A stretch of 64,000 bases of DNA from CAYRDK01 sp043819345 (GTDB taxonomy: Bacteria > Omnitrophota > Gorgyraeia > Velamenicoccales > Velamenicoccaceae), in the NCBI GenBank assembly GCA_043819345.1, contig JBDREX010000054.1, positions 1-64,000 of the forward strand, read 5' to 3'. A model generated the notes under the pieces. The model ran no database searches, was not told the DNA's origin, and was given only the letters and a program-made list of their open reading frames with translations. A program made the position numbers and the translations under genes. Positions 8,447 through 16,748 of this stretch are shown here, piece after piece. Within the stretch, counting starts at the first letter, position 1; the number at the start of each line of letters is the position of its first letter.

Positions 8447-8926
8447 TTATCCCTTATAACTATCAACGCTACCGGCGTAAGTAACCGACACCTCTGAAGT
8501 ATTCTGATCAATACTCACAAAAATTTCTCCACCACTCTTTTTTGGATCCTGACGCAATTCTTTTTTGAGCTGAAAAACAATTAACCAGGCCTTTGTATCA
8601 CTCCACCGAAGTTCTTCAACAGAAAGCGTGTCGTATTTGCTAACGTCAATATTTCTTTCTTTTAGCGCGGCATCTGCCATCTGCTGAGCACATTCCTGAG
8701 AAATGACTTTCGTGTAATGTGTTTGCGCGTCCTCTTTTTTATCTGCGCTCTTATCTCCTTGCTCCCGGGCAGAAATATTTTCAGGACTCTCACTCTCAAG
8801 GTCCGTTTTTTTCGTATCTTCTTTATTAAATTCAGCCCTCTGTTGATCTGCAAGAATCGGCAGCTCACAATATCCAGCCGTAACAAATAACATAAAGTAA
8901 ATAATTGCCGCAATCAATCTCTTCAT
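8447..8926 (-). CDS. secreted protein of unknown function
   Basis: A 159-residue protein with a clear N-terminal signal peptide (about residues 1-19, cleavage near GYC-EL). A long, charged, low-complexity Glu/Lys/Asp/Ser segment follows (about 25-70), then a compact C-terminal domain of about 85 residues ending in a beta-rich IFVSIDQNTSEVSVTY stretch. The C-terminal part has a PepSY-like feel (helix, then paired strands reporting a value conserved with charge), but I cannot support that assignment. Its ATG overlaps the end of the preceding membrane protein gene by 4 nt, and AAGGAG precedes the start. The 8-bp repeat array begins right after its stop codon. Confidence 0.72.
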   Translation of the reverse strand: MKRLIAAIIYFMLFVTAGYCELPILADQQRAEFNKEDTKKTDLESESPENISAREQGDKSADKKEDAQTHYTKVISQECAQQMADAALKERNIDVSKYDTLSVEELRWSDTKAWLIVFQLKKELRQDPKKSGGEIFVSIDQNTSEVSVTYAGSVDSYKG

Positions 8927-10059
8927 TTCTCTCCTTGTTTCGCATTAAAGACAACAACCGGCCCTTTCCCAAATGCCAAAAGACCAATTTTACGCGTTTC
9001 TAAATCTAAAACAACGATCTGATTTTTTCCCAACTCAAACACAGCCTGATTACCCGGCAAAACACTAACATTGCGTATAATCCACTGCGCAAACGGAGTT
9101 TCCAGGGCCACATAAATATTTTTGCCCTCTGAATCACTCCTGGCATGCAATCCTTCCGCAGCCCAAAACCCAACAGAAAACTTCCAATCTCGCCCATCAA
9201 GCAGCCTGAAATCTGAAATACCAACATTACCCCAGCTATCCGGCTCTTTCTCGTACAATTCACCATCCCAATGCCGAAACGGTTCAGCGGTATCGGTAAA
9301 ATCTCTCAACAATATCTTTTCAAAAAGAACCCTATCGGGCGTGCGATCAACAACTCCGAGATCCCATTGGCCCCTTGTTTCAGAAGGCCTGACAAATAAC
9401 CGCGCAGCCTCTCCACTCTTGCCATCCAGGCGCGTTACCATTTCCATAGCAGAACCATCCACGCGAATCTTATTGACACTACAATTATCGCCGGCAATAT
9501 AATAGACCCAAGCGCCTGATTTCACAAATGATAAAGTTTTATCAATCTTGCAATCCGTTAACAAGCTAATGCCACTGGACAACAAATAAAGGGGGATAAT
9601 AAAAGCATAAGAAATTGTCTGGACAATCAGGCTCGCGCGCCATGCTTTCCTTTTAATATCCGTCTGCTTCCTTAATATCCAACAACAAAATGGCCACTCT
9701 AAAACCACGCTTAACATAAATGAAATGATAAGAAAAACCGCAAGAAACATCTTTATAGAATAGAGCGTAATAAAACTTTCCAAGGATGTTGTGATCAAAG
9801 AAAGAATGGCAAAACCGGCTATCATGGAAAAATAATTAGCAAGCGCCATGATCAAAATACTCCTGATGGCCTTTACTTTAAAAACCCGGGAAATAATAAA
9901 CCCTTCTAAAATTCCGATTAAAGCATTCCCTATCAATAAGTGAAAAACACCTGCCCACATCAGGGGCGTACCGGCATCAGCAGAAGCGATACATGGAGAA
10001 ACCAAAAAAACAGCCACGGCAAAACATATCAAGCGTGACAACAAAAACATTTTTTTCAT
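8923..10059 (-). CDS. membrane protein with large extracytoplasmic domain, unknown function
   Basis: A 378-residue protein with an N-terminal signal-like segment (about 5-27) and about four hydrophobic helices up to residue 170. A soluble C-terminal domain of about 200 residues, rich in beta strands and tryptophan, follows (patches such as WDLGVVDRTPDRV and HWDGELYEKEP). The soluble domain probably lies outside the membrane and could be a propeller-like or sandwich fold. I recognise no family. The ATG has AAGGAG in front of it and overlaps the stop of the alcohol dehydrogenase gene by 4 nt; its own stop overlaps the next gene, so all three are probably one operon. Confidence 0.7.
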   Translation of the reverse strand: MKKMFLLSRLICFAVAVFLVSPCIASADAGTPLMWAGVFHLLIGNALIGILEGFIISRVFKVKAIRSILIMALANYFSMIAGFAILSLITTSLESFITLYSIKMFLAVFLIISFMLSVVLEWPFCCWILRKQTDIKRKAWRASLIVQTISYAFIIPLYLLSSGISLLTDCKIDKTLSFVKSGAWVYYIAGDNCSVNKIRVDGSAMEMVTRLDGKSGEAARLFVRPSETRGQWDLGVVDRTPDRVLFEKILLRDFTDTAEPFRHWDGELYEKEPDSWGNVGISDFRLLDGRDWKFSVGFWAAEGLHARSDSEGKNIYVALETPFAQWIIRNVSVLPGNQAVFELGKNQIVVLDLETRKIGLLAFGKGPVVVFNAKQGEK

Positions 10060-11174
10060 AGCTTCTCCTTGCCAAAAATGTATCTTAGGAAATACACGAC
10101 ATCGCGTTCTTCTATGTTTTTGGGGTTAGCGGCTGTTGACCCTGATTGAAGAGTTTCTGAAATAATTTTTTCTTTTTCTATTAACTGTTTATCTTTAAAA
10201 GGAGAAACTATTTTTAATTCCGATAAAATCCGCTTCATCTTATTCAAGAAGTCTCCTCGCGTCAATCGGCCCATCAGGGCATATTTTTTTCCCATCGCCT
10301 TCCTGTTAAGCTCAATAGACGGCACAAGACAAGCCGCGCAAATAAGGCCATGTGGCAATTGATACAAAGCGCCCAAAGGATGCGCTATACCATGGATAAC
10401 ACCCAGGCGGGCCGATGAAAACGCCAAACCCCCAAGATAACTGCCCAGCAACATTTCCGATAAACTCTGTTCATCCTTAAACCTGTAGGCTGAAATAATA
10501 TTCTTAATTATGAGCTCCATTGACTTAAAAGCCAGGCAATCGCTAAACCAGCTGGCATTTTTGGAAACATACGCTTCATATGCCTGCACGAGAGCATCCA
10601 TGCCGGAATAACGGATAACATCACTTGGCAGCCCTCCCAGAAGCCCAACATCCAGAACCACTTTTTTTGCCAAAAAGCTTTTATCCCGTATAGACAGCTT
10701 AACCTTCTTTGCGGAATCAATAATAACAGAATTGATTGTAGCTTCAGAACCAGTACCAGCTGTTGTCGGTATCGCAATGAAGGGGATACCCGCTTTCTCC
10801 AGCTTACCACCCCGCTGATAAAAAACAGGTTTCTCCTTAGCATGAAAAAGTCCCGCCGCGGCCTTGGCCAAATCTAAAACACTCCCTCCACCAATGCCGA
10901 CAATCCACTTAGCTCCAATGCTTCTCCCTGCCTCCATCACAGCCGTTATCTCATCCAGACACGGTTCCCCAGTCTGGCGACAAAAAAAATCTACAGCTAA
11001 AGACGAAGAAAGCTCTTTTAAAATCACCTGCTTCGTTTCAGTCTTTGCGAACGAATGGCCATGTACAATCAAGCCGCATGCACCATACTCCTTAAGTTCA
11101 TCCGCCAAATGAAAAACAGCATTTTTCCTAAAAATAGTCTTTTGCGGGAATAAAAGTTCTTGAGGAAAATCCAT
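10056..11174 (-). CDS. iron-containing alcohol dehydrogenase family protein
   Basis: A 372-residue NAD(P)-dependent dehydrogenase of the group III (Fe-ADH/BDH) family. Cofactor motifs GIGGGSVLDLAK and PTTAGTGSEAT are clear. Metal ligands are partly conserved: Asp in SGMDALVQAYEAY, His in GIAHP and His in LPHG. The usual second ligand, His four residues after that Asp, is Gln here, as I recall from one known subgroup. The substrate is unknown; relatives act on alcohols, aldehydes, phosphonates or 3-dehydroquinate-like compounds. It starts 3 nt after the cupin gene stop and overlaps the following membrane protein gene. Confidence 0.85.
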   Translation of the reverse strand: MDFPQELLFPQKTIFRKNAVFHLADELKEYGACGLIVHGHSFAKTETKQVILKELSSSLAVDFFCRQTGEPCLDEITAVMEAGRSIGAKWIVGIGGGSVLDLAKAAAGLFHAKEKPVFYQRGGKLEKAGIPFIAIPTTAGTGSEATINSVIIDSAKKVKLSIRDKSFLAKKVVLDVGLLGGLPSDVIRYSGMDALVQAYEAYVSKNASWFSDCLAFKSMELIIKNIISAYRFKDEQSLSEMLLGSYLGGLAFSSARLGVIHGIAHPLGALYQLPHGLICAACLVPSIELNRKAMGKKYALMGRLTRGDFLNKMKRILSELKIVSPFKDKQLIEKEKIISETLQSGSTAANPKNIEERDVVYFLRYIFGKEKL

Positions 11175-11177
11175 GAT

Positions 11178-11534
11178 TTATGATTTGTTATAAGGCAGAA
11201 TGATAGCCGTGATCACAAGGTTGCTATCGCCAATATTTTTGATCGCATGTTTTGCCCCTTGGCCAGTTAAGATCGCATCTCCCGCGCAAACCTCAACTTC
11301 CCTGTTATTATCTTCAACAACGCCCCGGCCTTCCTGAATAATAAATATCTCATCTTCACCAGCGTGTTCATGTAAACCAATACTGGACCCGGGTGAGACC
11401 GTCAACTGCGCGCAAAGACGGCAAGAAGCATTAATCTCGTCTTTTCTCAGATGATGTTTAATTACAACTTCACCCGTGCCTTCACGCATATTCTTTCGCA
11501 CTTCAACATCCTGTTTCGTACTTTTCTTAATCAT
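11178..11534 (-). CDS. cupin-domain protein
   Basis: A single-domain cupin of 118 residues from the ATG at 11534, placed 5 nt after GAGGG. The two cupin motifs are visible: GSSIGLHEHAGEDEIFIIQEG (His, His, Glu and a further His-type metal set) and the second motif ending around DAILTGQGAKHAIKN. Such proteins bind a metal or small ligand and act as isomerases, dioxygenases or sensors; no specific activity can be given. It immediately precedes the Fe-ADH gene, so a shared small-molecule pathway is possible. The spacer in front of it is an octamer repeat island. Confidence 0.85.
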   Translation of the reverse strand: MIKKSTKQDVEVRKNMREGTGEVVIKHHLRKDEINASCRLCAQLTVSPGSSIGLHEHAGEDEIFIIQEGRGVVEDNNREVEVCAGDAILTGQGAKHAIKNIGDSNLVITAIILPYNKS

Positions 11535-11564
11535 AGCATCCCTCAAATCTGCCCGCCAGCAAAG

Positions 11565-11718
11565 AACGCAGGTTAGCGGGTGCTCGAGTATGCGGGTTAG
11601 ATAGCTAAATCCACCACCCCATCAACCCGCAAACCCATCAACCCGCAAACTAGTTTTTGCTTTTACCCGTCAACCCGCAAACTCGTTAACCCGCAAACTC
11701 ATTTTTACTCTAACTCTT
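11565..11718 (-). repeat. second octamer repeat island
   Basis: About 19 octamers in constant register fill the spacer between the ferritin-like gene (stop at 11722) and the cupin gene (start 11534). The right part (11623-11718) repeats the units of the long array at 8134-8445, including CAACCCGC, AAACTAGT, TTTTGCTT, TTACCCGT in the same order. The left part (11565-11604) carries the reverse-complement units TTAGCGGG, TATGCGGG and TTAGATAG. The island could therefore fold back on itself in RNA. It ends with the same TTTTACTC flank as the first array. Confidence 0.92.
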
Positions 11719-11721
11719 CTC

Positions 11722-12147
11722 TTATTTACCTAATGCCTGCTCCAAATCCATAGCATGCTCCTGCTCAACAGCCAAGATACCCCTTAATTGCTGTGCCAAA
11801 TGAAGCAGATTAAGCTCTTCGGCCTGCCTAATTCTAACGGTATACCTGGCAATAGCATCATTTTCACCAGCCAAATCTTCCTGAAGCATCTCAATATTAT
11901 CCTTAGAAGTCTTTGGGCTCGGCATATCAACAGTCGGAAAACCGCCTAAATAATCAATTTGAGAAGCAATAATAGTCGCATGAGCAAGCTCTTCCTGAGC
12001 ATGAATAATAAGTTCTTTTTGCATGCTCTGATACATAGCCCCCTTCAACACGCCCTGGTGTTGCGTATACTGGACACACGCTGTGTACTCCAAGCCAAGA
12101 TCCTTATTTAACAGATCAACCAACTGCTCTCTTGTCACGCTAGCCAT
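11722..12147 (-). CDS. ferritin-like / bacterioferritin-type protein
   Basis: A four-helix-bundle di-iron protein of 141 residues from the ATG at 12147, which has GGAGG 5 nt upstream. The longer frame to 12213 has no support. Di-iron ligand patterns are present: Glu in LGLEYTACVQY, then EELAH in helix 2, ENDA in helix 3 and EQEH in helix 4. Members store iron or consume oxygen or peroxide. With the superoxide reductase about 5.8 kb downstream it suggests a modest oxidative-stress capability. I do not see the bacterioferritin haem-binding Met with certainty, so I keep the wider family name. Confidence 0.88.
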   Translation of the reverse strand: MASVTREQLVDLLNKDLGLEYTACVQYTQHQGVLKGAMYQSMQKELIIHAQEELAHATIIASQIDYLGGFPTVDMPSPKTSKDNIEMLQEDLAGENDAIARYTVRIRQAEELNLLHLAQQLRGILAVEQEHAMDLEQALGK

Positions 12148-12255
12148 TTTACCTCCATTCTGAAAGTCACACCACATGAGATTAAGCCCCAAATTACTTG
12201 CCCCTCCCAACAATATTAGTAAAACTTTTGTCCCCGCAATATTATCTTATATCAA

Positions 12256-12315
12256 TTTTCTTATAATTCTTAGAATACCTCTATCTGGTTGCTAATACAA
12301 GAAATTATAAGAAAA
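12256..12315 (-). promoter_or_regulatory. AT-rich inverted repeat between the radical SAM and ferritin-like genes
   Basis: TTTTCTTATAATTCTT at 12256-12271 is matched by AAGAAATTATAAGAAAA at 12299-12315. This is a near-perfect 16-bp inverted repeat with a one-base bulge and a 27-nt loop. It lies between the stop of the radical SAM gene and the start of the ferritin-like gene. It could be a weak terminator, an operator or a leader structure. TA-rich sequence with possible -10 elements (TATAAG, TAATAT) lies just downstream, so a promoter for the ferritin-like gene is plausible. I cannot choose between these. Confidence 0.45.
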
Positions 12316-12320
12316 AATAC

Positions 12321-13997
12321 TCACCTAAAAAGCAGCTTTTTACCTCCCACTCCTCTCACAACAAGCCGCGACAATACCCTCTTTAACACAAGCGGCTCAA
12401 CAAACTCCTCTTTCTTTATATGATACAAAAAACCTTTGCTAGAAGCCTCTTTTCTTATTGAATAAATATTATACTCTTTTAAGAGTAATTTCAAAAGGAC
12501 AACCCCTAAAAGAAAGCGGTTTGGTTTTTCTCTAAAAATAAGCTTCTCGCCCTTAATACGAAAATAACGCGCATTCTTCTTCAGGACATCTGAGAGGCAG
12601 GTCTCCTGCAAGACATGTTCATCACATAATTCTTTGATATAATTAATTATTCGCGCGGCATAAAAAAGCAAAAAAATACGGTCCCTTCCGATATGTTTAT
12701 CAAAACTCGCCACTGAACTTCTAAAAAAAGAATAATTCTGCGGCACAAATAAAAAATCCCTGTTTAAACGCTCAAACATTTGGCTTTCAATGACCGGATA
12801 AAAAATACTGGGGCCCAGAATAACCGGCTTGGTTGCCAGAAAACGAATATCCCGCACCGCCTGGGCAATTTTTTGATCCGGAAACCCTACAATATAATGC
12901 ACCGTCGGAACAATGGCGCGCTTACTCATATAATCCGCTAAAAAACTTAAATCTTTTACACTCTCTTTACGATTAATTTTCTTTCTTAGATCTTTGTTAG
13001 AACTCGCAATGGATAAATCCAAATGCGTCAGGCCGGCATCAATAAGCTTTGTCTTCAGCCGGCCTAAAAGATTAAGGCTCAATAATCCATTCATAAAAGA
13101 TATCTTTACCTCTCCTCTAAATCTATCTATTAGCCCGTCTAAAACCTTTTCAAACTCTGGATTAAGATTCATATTATCATCTTCAAAATTAAAGTGCCTT
13201 ATCCCTAAAGAATAACAATCTTCTATTTCCTGTAAAACGCCTTCAGCTCGGCGGTAACGAAAAGGACCCGTAATAGCGCAAAAGGCGCATCTCAAACCAC
13301 ATCCGCGCGACGCCAAAAGCGAAGTTGAAATCTGGCCTTTATACCAATATAATTTATAGTCAATGAGAGTCCTGTTAATTTGCGGCAACGCGTTGATATC
13401 TTTAATCAAAGCAATGTCCGAAGAAAGGACAGCCTCACCGTTATTTTTTTTATAACACAACCCCTCTATCGCTTTTTTTTTGCCCGTGTTCAAAACCCTA
13501 CAAAGGTTTAAGAGGCTATGTTCAGCTTCTCCCCTCAAAACAAAATCAATATCGGGACTTTTTAGGACAGTCTCAGCCTGAAAAGTCGCCGCCCTGCCGC
13601 CGGCAACAATGGCAATACGTGAATCTATCTGCTTAATAAGGCCAGCCACAGCAAAAGCAGAATCAAGATAAGCCGAAAAATTACATGATATGCCAACAAT
13701 ATCCGGCTTAAAGTCCCGTACCTGAGCACAGATATGCGCCTCACTCAAACCAAAGCGGTAATAATGTGAAAATAGGTGAAACGGGGAAAGATTCACCTTA
13801 TAATAACGCGCCAGATAGGCAAAACCATGCGGCAAAGGAAGAGATTTTTTTGTATAATCCTCTAAGCAGTTTAAAATCTTAACCTCAAAGCCAGCCTGCT
13901 CTAAAACTGTACCCAACGACAGAATCCCTAAAGGATACGCTCTCTGAGGCGTAAAAAAGAAATCCTCCAGAGGAGGATTAATAAGAAGCACTTTCAT
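12321..13997 (-). CDS. B12-binding-domain radical SAM protein
   Basis: A 558-residue enzyme with an N-terminal cobalamin-binding fold (about 1-185, starting MKVLLINPP and containing GGRAAT and LRGEAE) and a radical SAM core. The cluster motif is CGLRCAFC at about residue 232. The C-terminal about 200 residues carry no recognised domain and are basic at the end. AAGGA stands 7 nt before the ATG. Members are methylases or catalyse C-C rearrangements, often in lipid, bacteriochlorophyll or secondary-metabolite pathways; the substrate here is open. It is separated from the DUF2062 gene by 80 nt with no obvious signal. Confidence 0.88.
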   Translation of the reverse strand: MKVLLINPPLEDFFFTPQRAYPLGILSLGTVLEQAGFEVKILNCLEDYTKKSLPLPHGFAYLARYYKVNLSPFHLFSHYYRFGLSEAHICAQVRDFKPDIVGISCNFSAYLDSAFAVAGLIKQIDSRIAIVAGGRAATFQAETVLKSPDIDFVLRGEAEHSLLNLCRVLNTGKKKAIEGLCYKKNNGEAVLSSDIALIKDINALPQINRTLIDYKLYWYKGQISTSLLASRGCGLRCAFCAITGPFRYRRAEGVLQEIEDCYSLGIRHFNFEDDNMNLNPEFEKVLDGLIDRFRGEVKISFMNGLLSLNLLGRLKTKLIDAGLTHLDLSIASSNKDLRKKINRKESVKDLSFLADYMSKRAIVPTVHYIVGFPDQKIAQAVRDIRFLATKPVILGPSIFYPVIESQMFERLNRDFLFVPQNYSFFRSSVASFDKHIGRDRIFLLFYAARIINYIKELCDEHVLQETCLSDVLKKNARYFRIKGEKLIFREKPNRFLLGVVLLKLLLKEYNIYSIRKEASSKGFLYHIKKEEFVEPLVLKRVLSRLVVRGVGGKKLLFR

Positions 13998-14077
13998 AAA
14001 AAATCCTTAAAGTTCTATAAACCGGCACTCATCAAACTTATCACCGTACTTTTAACAAAAATCCCGCTGAAAGCAAA

Positions 14078-14563
14078 TTAAACAGCCCTCTTACGCCGCC
14101 GCATCTTCTTTACAATCACTAATACAATAAAAAAGAAAATGAATGCCAGGAAAAAACCCAAAACCAAACTACCCAAAAACAACGGATAATAGAGAAATGT
14201 CACACTGTCCACACGCAGAGCTTTAATCATCTCCCAGCTCAAGGGCGGATACTGAGGATTACGCAGGATAAAACACCCTAGGCTATATCCAGCCCAACTG
14301 ATTAACGGCGCGAGTGGCGCAATCGTAATATTTGTTCCTGCTAAAATTGCGATCTTATTCGTACGCGGTATCAGCAAGGCAGCAAAAAGTGCCAATAAAG
14401 TATGCATCCCATAAAGCGGGGTTACACCAATAAAAACACCCACAGCCACCCCAAAAGCAATTTGCCGAGGAGAATTATTAAGCCTGATCAATTTCCAAGC
14501 CAATCGCTTTATTTTTTGAAAAAATACCTGTATCGCTGCCTTTGGCTTGCTCTTATTTTTCAT
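14078..14563 (-). CDS. DUF2062 membrane protein
   Basis: About 161 residues from the ATG at 14563; the frame opens 4 codons earlier at a TTG. The DUF2062 pattern is clear: a basic N-terminus, SPRQIAFGVAVGVFIGVTP, then PLYGMHT and NKIAILAGTNITIAPL. Three hydrophobic helices follow, and the protein ends in a basic RRRKR tail. The family is of unknown function and is sometimes fused or linked to glycosyltransferases. No strong ribosome-binding site is seen, and the gene follows the DUF1846 gene closely, consistent with coupling. Confidence 0.85.
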   Translation of the reverse strand: MKNKSKPKAAIQVFFQKIKRLAWKLIRLNNSPRQIAFGVAVGVFIGVTPLYGMHTLLALFAALLIPRTNKIAILAGTNITIAPLAPLISWAGYSLGCFILRNPQYPPLSWEMIKALRVDSVTFLYYPLFLGSLVLGFFLAFIFFFIVLVIVKKMRRRKRAV

Positions 14564-14592
14564 CCCATAATCCAATGCCCTGTACCCGGTTT

Positions 14593-16110
14593 TTACGATT
14601 GAAAAAGGCGGCTGTCAGAAAAATTTGGATCACTCGTCAAATTCACTCCCAGTGTCCTTAGGCCCGTTTCGTCCCCAGGCGTTGGCATATGTGTTAAATG
14701 CACCTCACAGCCTCTAAGCTCTTTGAGCTTTTCCATCGCTGTCGCGGCTGTAGGATTCGTTGTCGCGCTAATACTCAAAGCGATCAGGACCTCTTTTAAG
14801 TCAAGGCTGGCTGTTTTAGCATTTAAAACATCGTCTTTAAGTTTATGAATAGAATCAATAATGGATGGTGAAAGCAAATGGATCTCGTCTGGAATCCCGG
14901 CCAACTTCTTAATGGCGTTTAAAATTAGGCTTGAAGCGGCATGCATCAAAATAGAATTTTTTCCCGTCATAATAGAACCATCTTTTAATTCAATGGCCGC
15001 ACCACAGGAAATCCCATTATTTCCTTTGCCTGTCTTTGGAGCATCCTGCGCGGCTCCCCTTGCCGGCACAACAACACTCCGGTCCTCTGTTTTTAAATCA
15101 AGCTCTTTCATAAGAAGTTCTGCCCGCTGGACCGTTTCTTTGTCTGTAAAACCGAGGACATATTCACAGGAATACCTTAGATAGCGGCGAATAAGCTCTT
15201 GTCTCGCAGCAAGTTTAACCGCCTCATCATCAACGATGCCAAAACCGGCACAATTTACACCCATATCAGTTGGTGATTTATACATCGCATCGCGGCCAGT
15301 AATTTTTTCTAATATCCTTTTTAAAACAGGAAAAACCTCAATATCCCTATTGTAATTAACGACTGTCTCCTTATAAGCTTCCAAATGAAACGAATCAATC
15401 ATATTAAAATCACGAATATCAGCTGTCGCCGCTTCATAAGCCACATTAACCGGATGATTCAAAGGAATATTCCAAATAGGAAAAGTTTCAAATTTTGCAT
15501 AACCGCTTTTTAACCCCTTTTTATAATCATGATAGAGTTGCGACAAACACGTGGCTAATTTTCCACTGCAGGGGCCAGGGCCAGTCACAATAACAAGCGG
15601 CTTTTTTGTCTGAATATACTGATTAGCGCCATACCCATCATCACTGACAATCAGGTCAACATCAGTCGGATACCCCTTTGTAAAACGATGAGTATAAACC
15701 TTAATATTGCGGCGTTCTAATTTGTTCTTAAATATTTTTGCTGCCGGTTGATCATCAAAACGAGTTATAACAACGGCTGTCACCTCCAAAGACCACTCTC
15801 TTAAATCATCAATGAGTTTCAAAACATCAACATCGTATGTGATACCAAAATCCGCCCTCACTTTTCTTCGCTCAATATCACCCGCGTATATACAAAGCAC
15901 AATATCAGCCTGTTCTTTCAATTGCTGCAAAAGCCTGATCTTGACATTTGGGTCAAACCCCGGCAAAACCCTTGAAGCATGATAATCAAATATGATTTTG
16001 CCGCCAAACTCAAGATAAAGCTTACCATTAAACTTTTTTACTCTTTCTAGAATAGAATGTGTCTGTTCCTTCAAATACTTATCGTTGTCAAAACCAGTTT
16101 TATTCTTCAT
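14593..16110 (-). CDS. DUF1846 family protein
   Basis: A 505-residue cytoplasmic protein of the DUF1846 family, conserved end to end: KFNGKLYLEFGGKI near the start, HASRVLPGFDPN, then VTGPGPCSGKLATCLSQ (a phosphate-binding-like loop), SPTDMGVN and a C-terminal THMPTPGDE. Length matches the family (about 500). The biochemical role is not established as far as I know; the P-loop-like GPGPGSGK segment suggests nucleotide or phosphate binding. It lies between the CBS-domain gene and DUF2062 gene in what looks like one transcript that starts with carbohydrate genes. Confidence 0.9.
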   Translation of the reverse strand: MKNKTGFDNDKYLKEQTHSILERVKKFNGKLYLEFGGKIIFDYHASRVLPGFDPNVKIRLLQQLKEQADIVLCIYAGDIERRKVRADFGITYDVDVLKLIDDLREWSLEVTAVVITRFDDQPAAKIFKNKLERRNIKVYTHRFTKGYPTDVDLIVSDDGYGANQYIQTKKPLVIVTGPGPCSGKLATCLSQLYHDYKKGLKSGYAKFETFPIWNIPLNHPVNVAYEAATADIRDFNMIDSFHLEAYKETVVNYNRDIEVFPVLKRILEKITGRDAMYKSPTDMGVNCAGFGIVDDEAVKLAARQELIRRYLRYSCEYVLGFTDKETVQRAELLMKELDLKTEDRSVVVPARGAAQDAPKTGKGNNGISCGAAIELKDGSIMTGKNSILMHAASSLILNAIKKLAGIPDEIHLLSPSIIDSIHKLKDDVLNAKTASLDLKEVLIALSISATTNPTAATAMEKLKELRGCEVHLTHMPTPGDETGLRTLGVNLTSDPNFSDSRLFQS

Positions 16111-16131
16111 GCAGGCCCCGCCTTTTTTTAA

Positions 16132-16608
16132 TTAAACTAATTTTTTAATAACACTATAAAAATTTTTAAAAACGTCTCTTCTGCCAATAACCCCAACCAT
16201 CTTTGCCCCATCAAAAACAGGAAGTGTATGAATATTTTTGTACTTCATCAGTGTTATAATCTCATCTAAAGTTGTGTCTTTTTTTATTTTACAGACCTCA
16301 GTTGACATAGCAAATTTAACAGTCGGATGTGAAATAGCTGCCATGCTATCTTCAACAACATCACCAGATTTGATCATATCCATTACCAAAAATAAATCCG
16401 CCTCTGAAACAATACCCACTATTTTGCCTTTTATATCCACAACAGGCATACCGCTGATCCTTTTTTTAATCATAATTTCTGCAATTTCGGATAAAGATGC
16501 CGTTTCAACCGTCGTAATAACCTCTTTTGTCATAATATTTTTTGCTTTAATTGCCTGCAGCTTTTTTTCCAGGTCTTCAACATGATTTTTTCCCATCTTC
16601 GCCATCAT
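16132..16608 (-). CDS. two-CBS-domain protein
   Basis: About 158 residues with tandem CBS domains: the first begins AKNIMTKEVITTVE and ends GKIVGIVSEADL; the second covers VKFAMSTEVCKIKKD to MVGVIGRRDVFKN. Such pairs form a Bateman module binding adenine nucleotides or SAM and act as energy sensors. No effector domain is attached, so it probably regulates a partner. There are two adjacent ATGs at 16608 and 16605 after GTGAGG, and the frame opens at a TTG at 16623. A related CBS protein lies at 28832-29284. Confidence 0.88.
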   Translation of the reverse strand: MMAKMGKNHVEDLEKKLQAIKAKNIMTKEVITTVETASLSEIAEIMIKKRISGMPVVDIKGKIVGIVSEADLFLVMDMIKSGDVVEDSMAAISHPTVKFAMSTEVCKIKKDTTLDEIITLMKYKNIHTLPVFDGAKMVGVIGRRDVFKNFYSVIKKLV

Positions 16609-16623
16609 TAACCTCACTTTCAA

Positions 16624-16711
16624 ATGTCACAACATCTTGTAATACATGCCTCACATGTAAAACCCTTAAAACCGTCACAACGTCACCAGACACAATGTCA
16701 CACGTGAAACC
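16624..16711 (-). repeat. octamer-phased GTCACA repeat tract
   Basis: The spacer before the CBS gene carries GTCACA/CTCACA-type units on an 8-nt grid: ATGTCACA at 16624, GCCTCACA at 16648, CCGTCACA at 16672 and ACGTCACC at 16680, then TGTCACAC one base out of step at 16696. The unit differs from the CAACCCGC type found elsewhere, but the period and the position fit: it ends 16 nt before the next start and lies 38 nt after the preceding stop. It is a weaker case than the long arrays. Confidence 0.5.
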
Positions 16712-16748
16712 AAAAATCTTGTTTGTTACTAAGGTGTTCTTGTGTCTT

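Noticed and set aside
13998..14077. Eroded octamer island between the radical SAM and DUF2062 genes
   Set aside because: A few 8-nt-spaced similarities (ACTCA, AACTT, CACCGT) can be forced, but no unit repeats exactly, so it is not listed.
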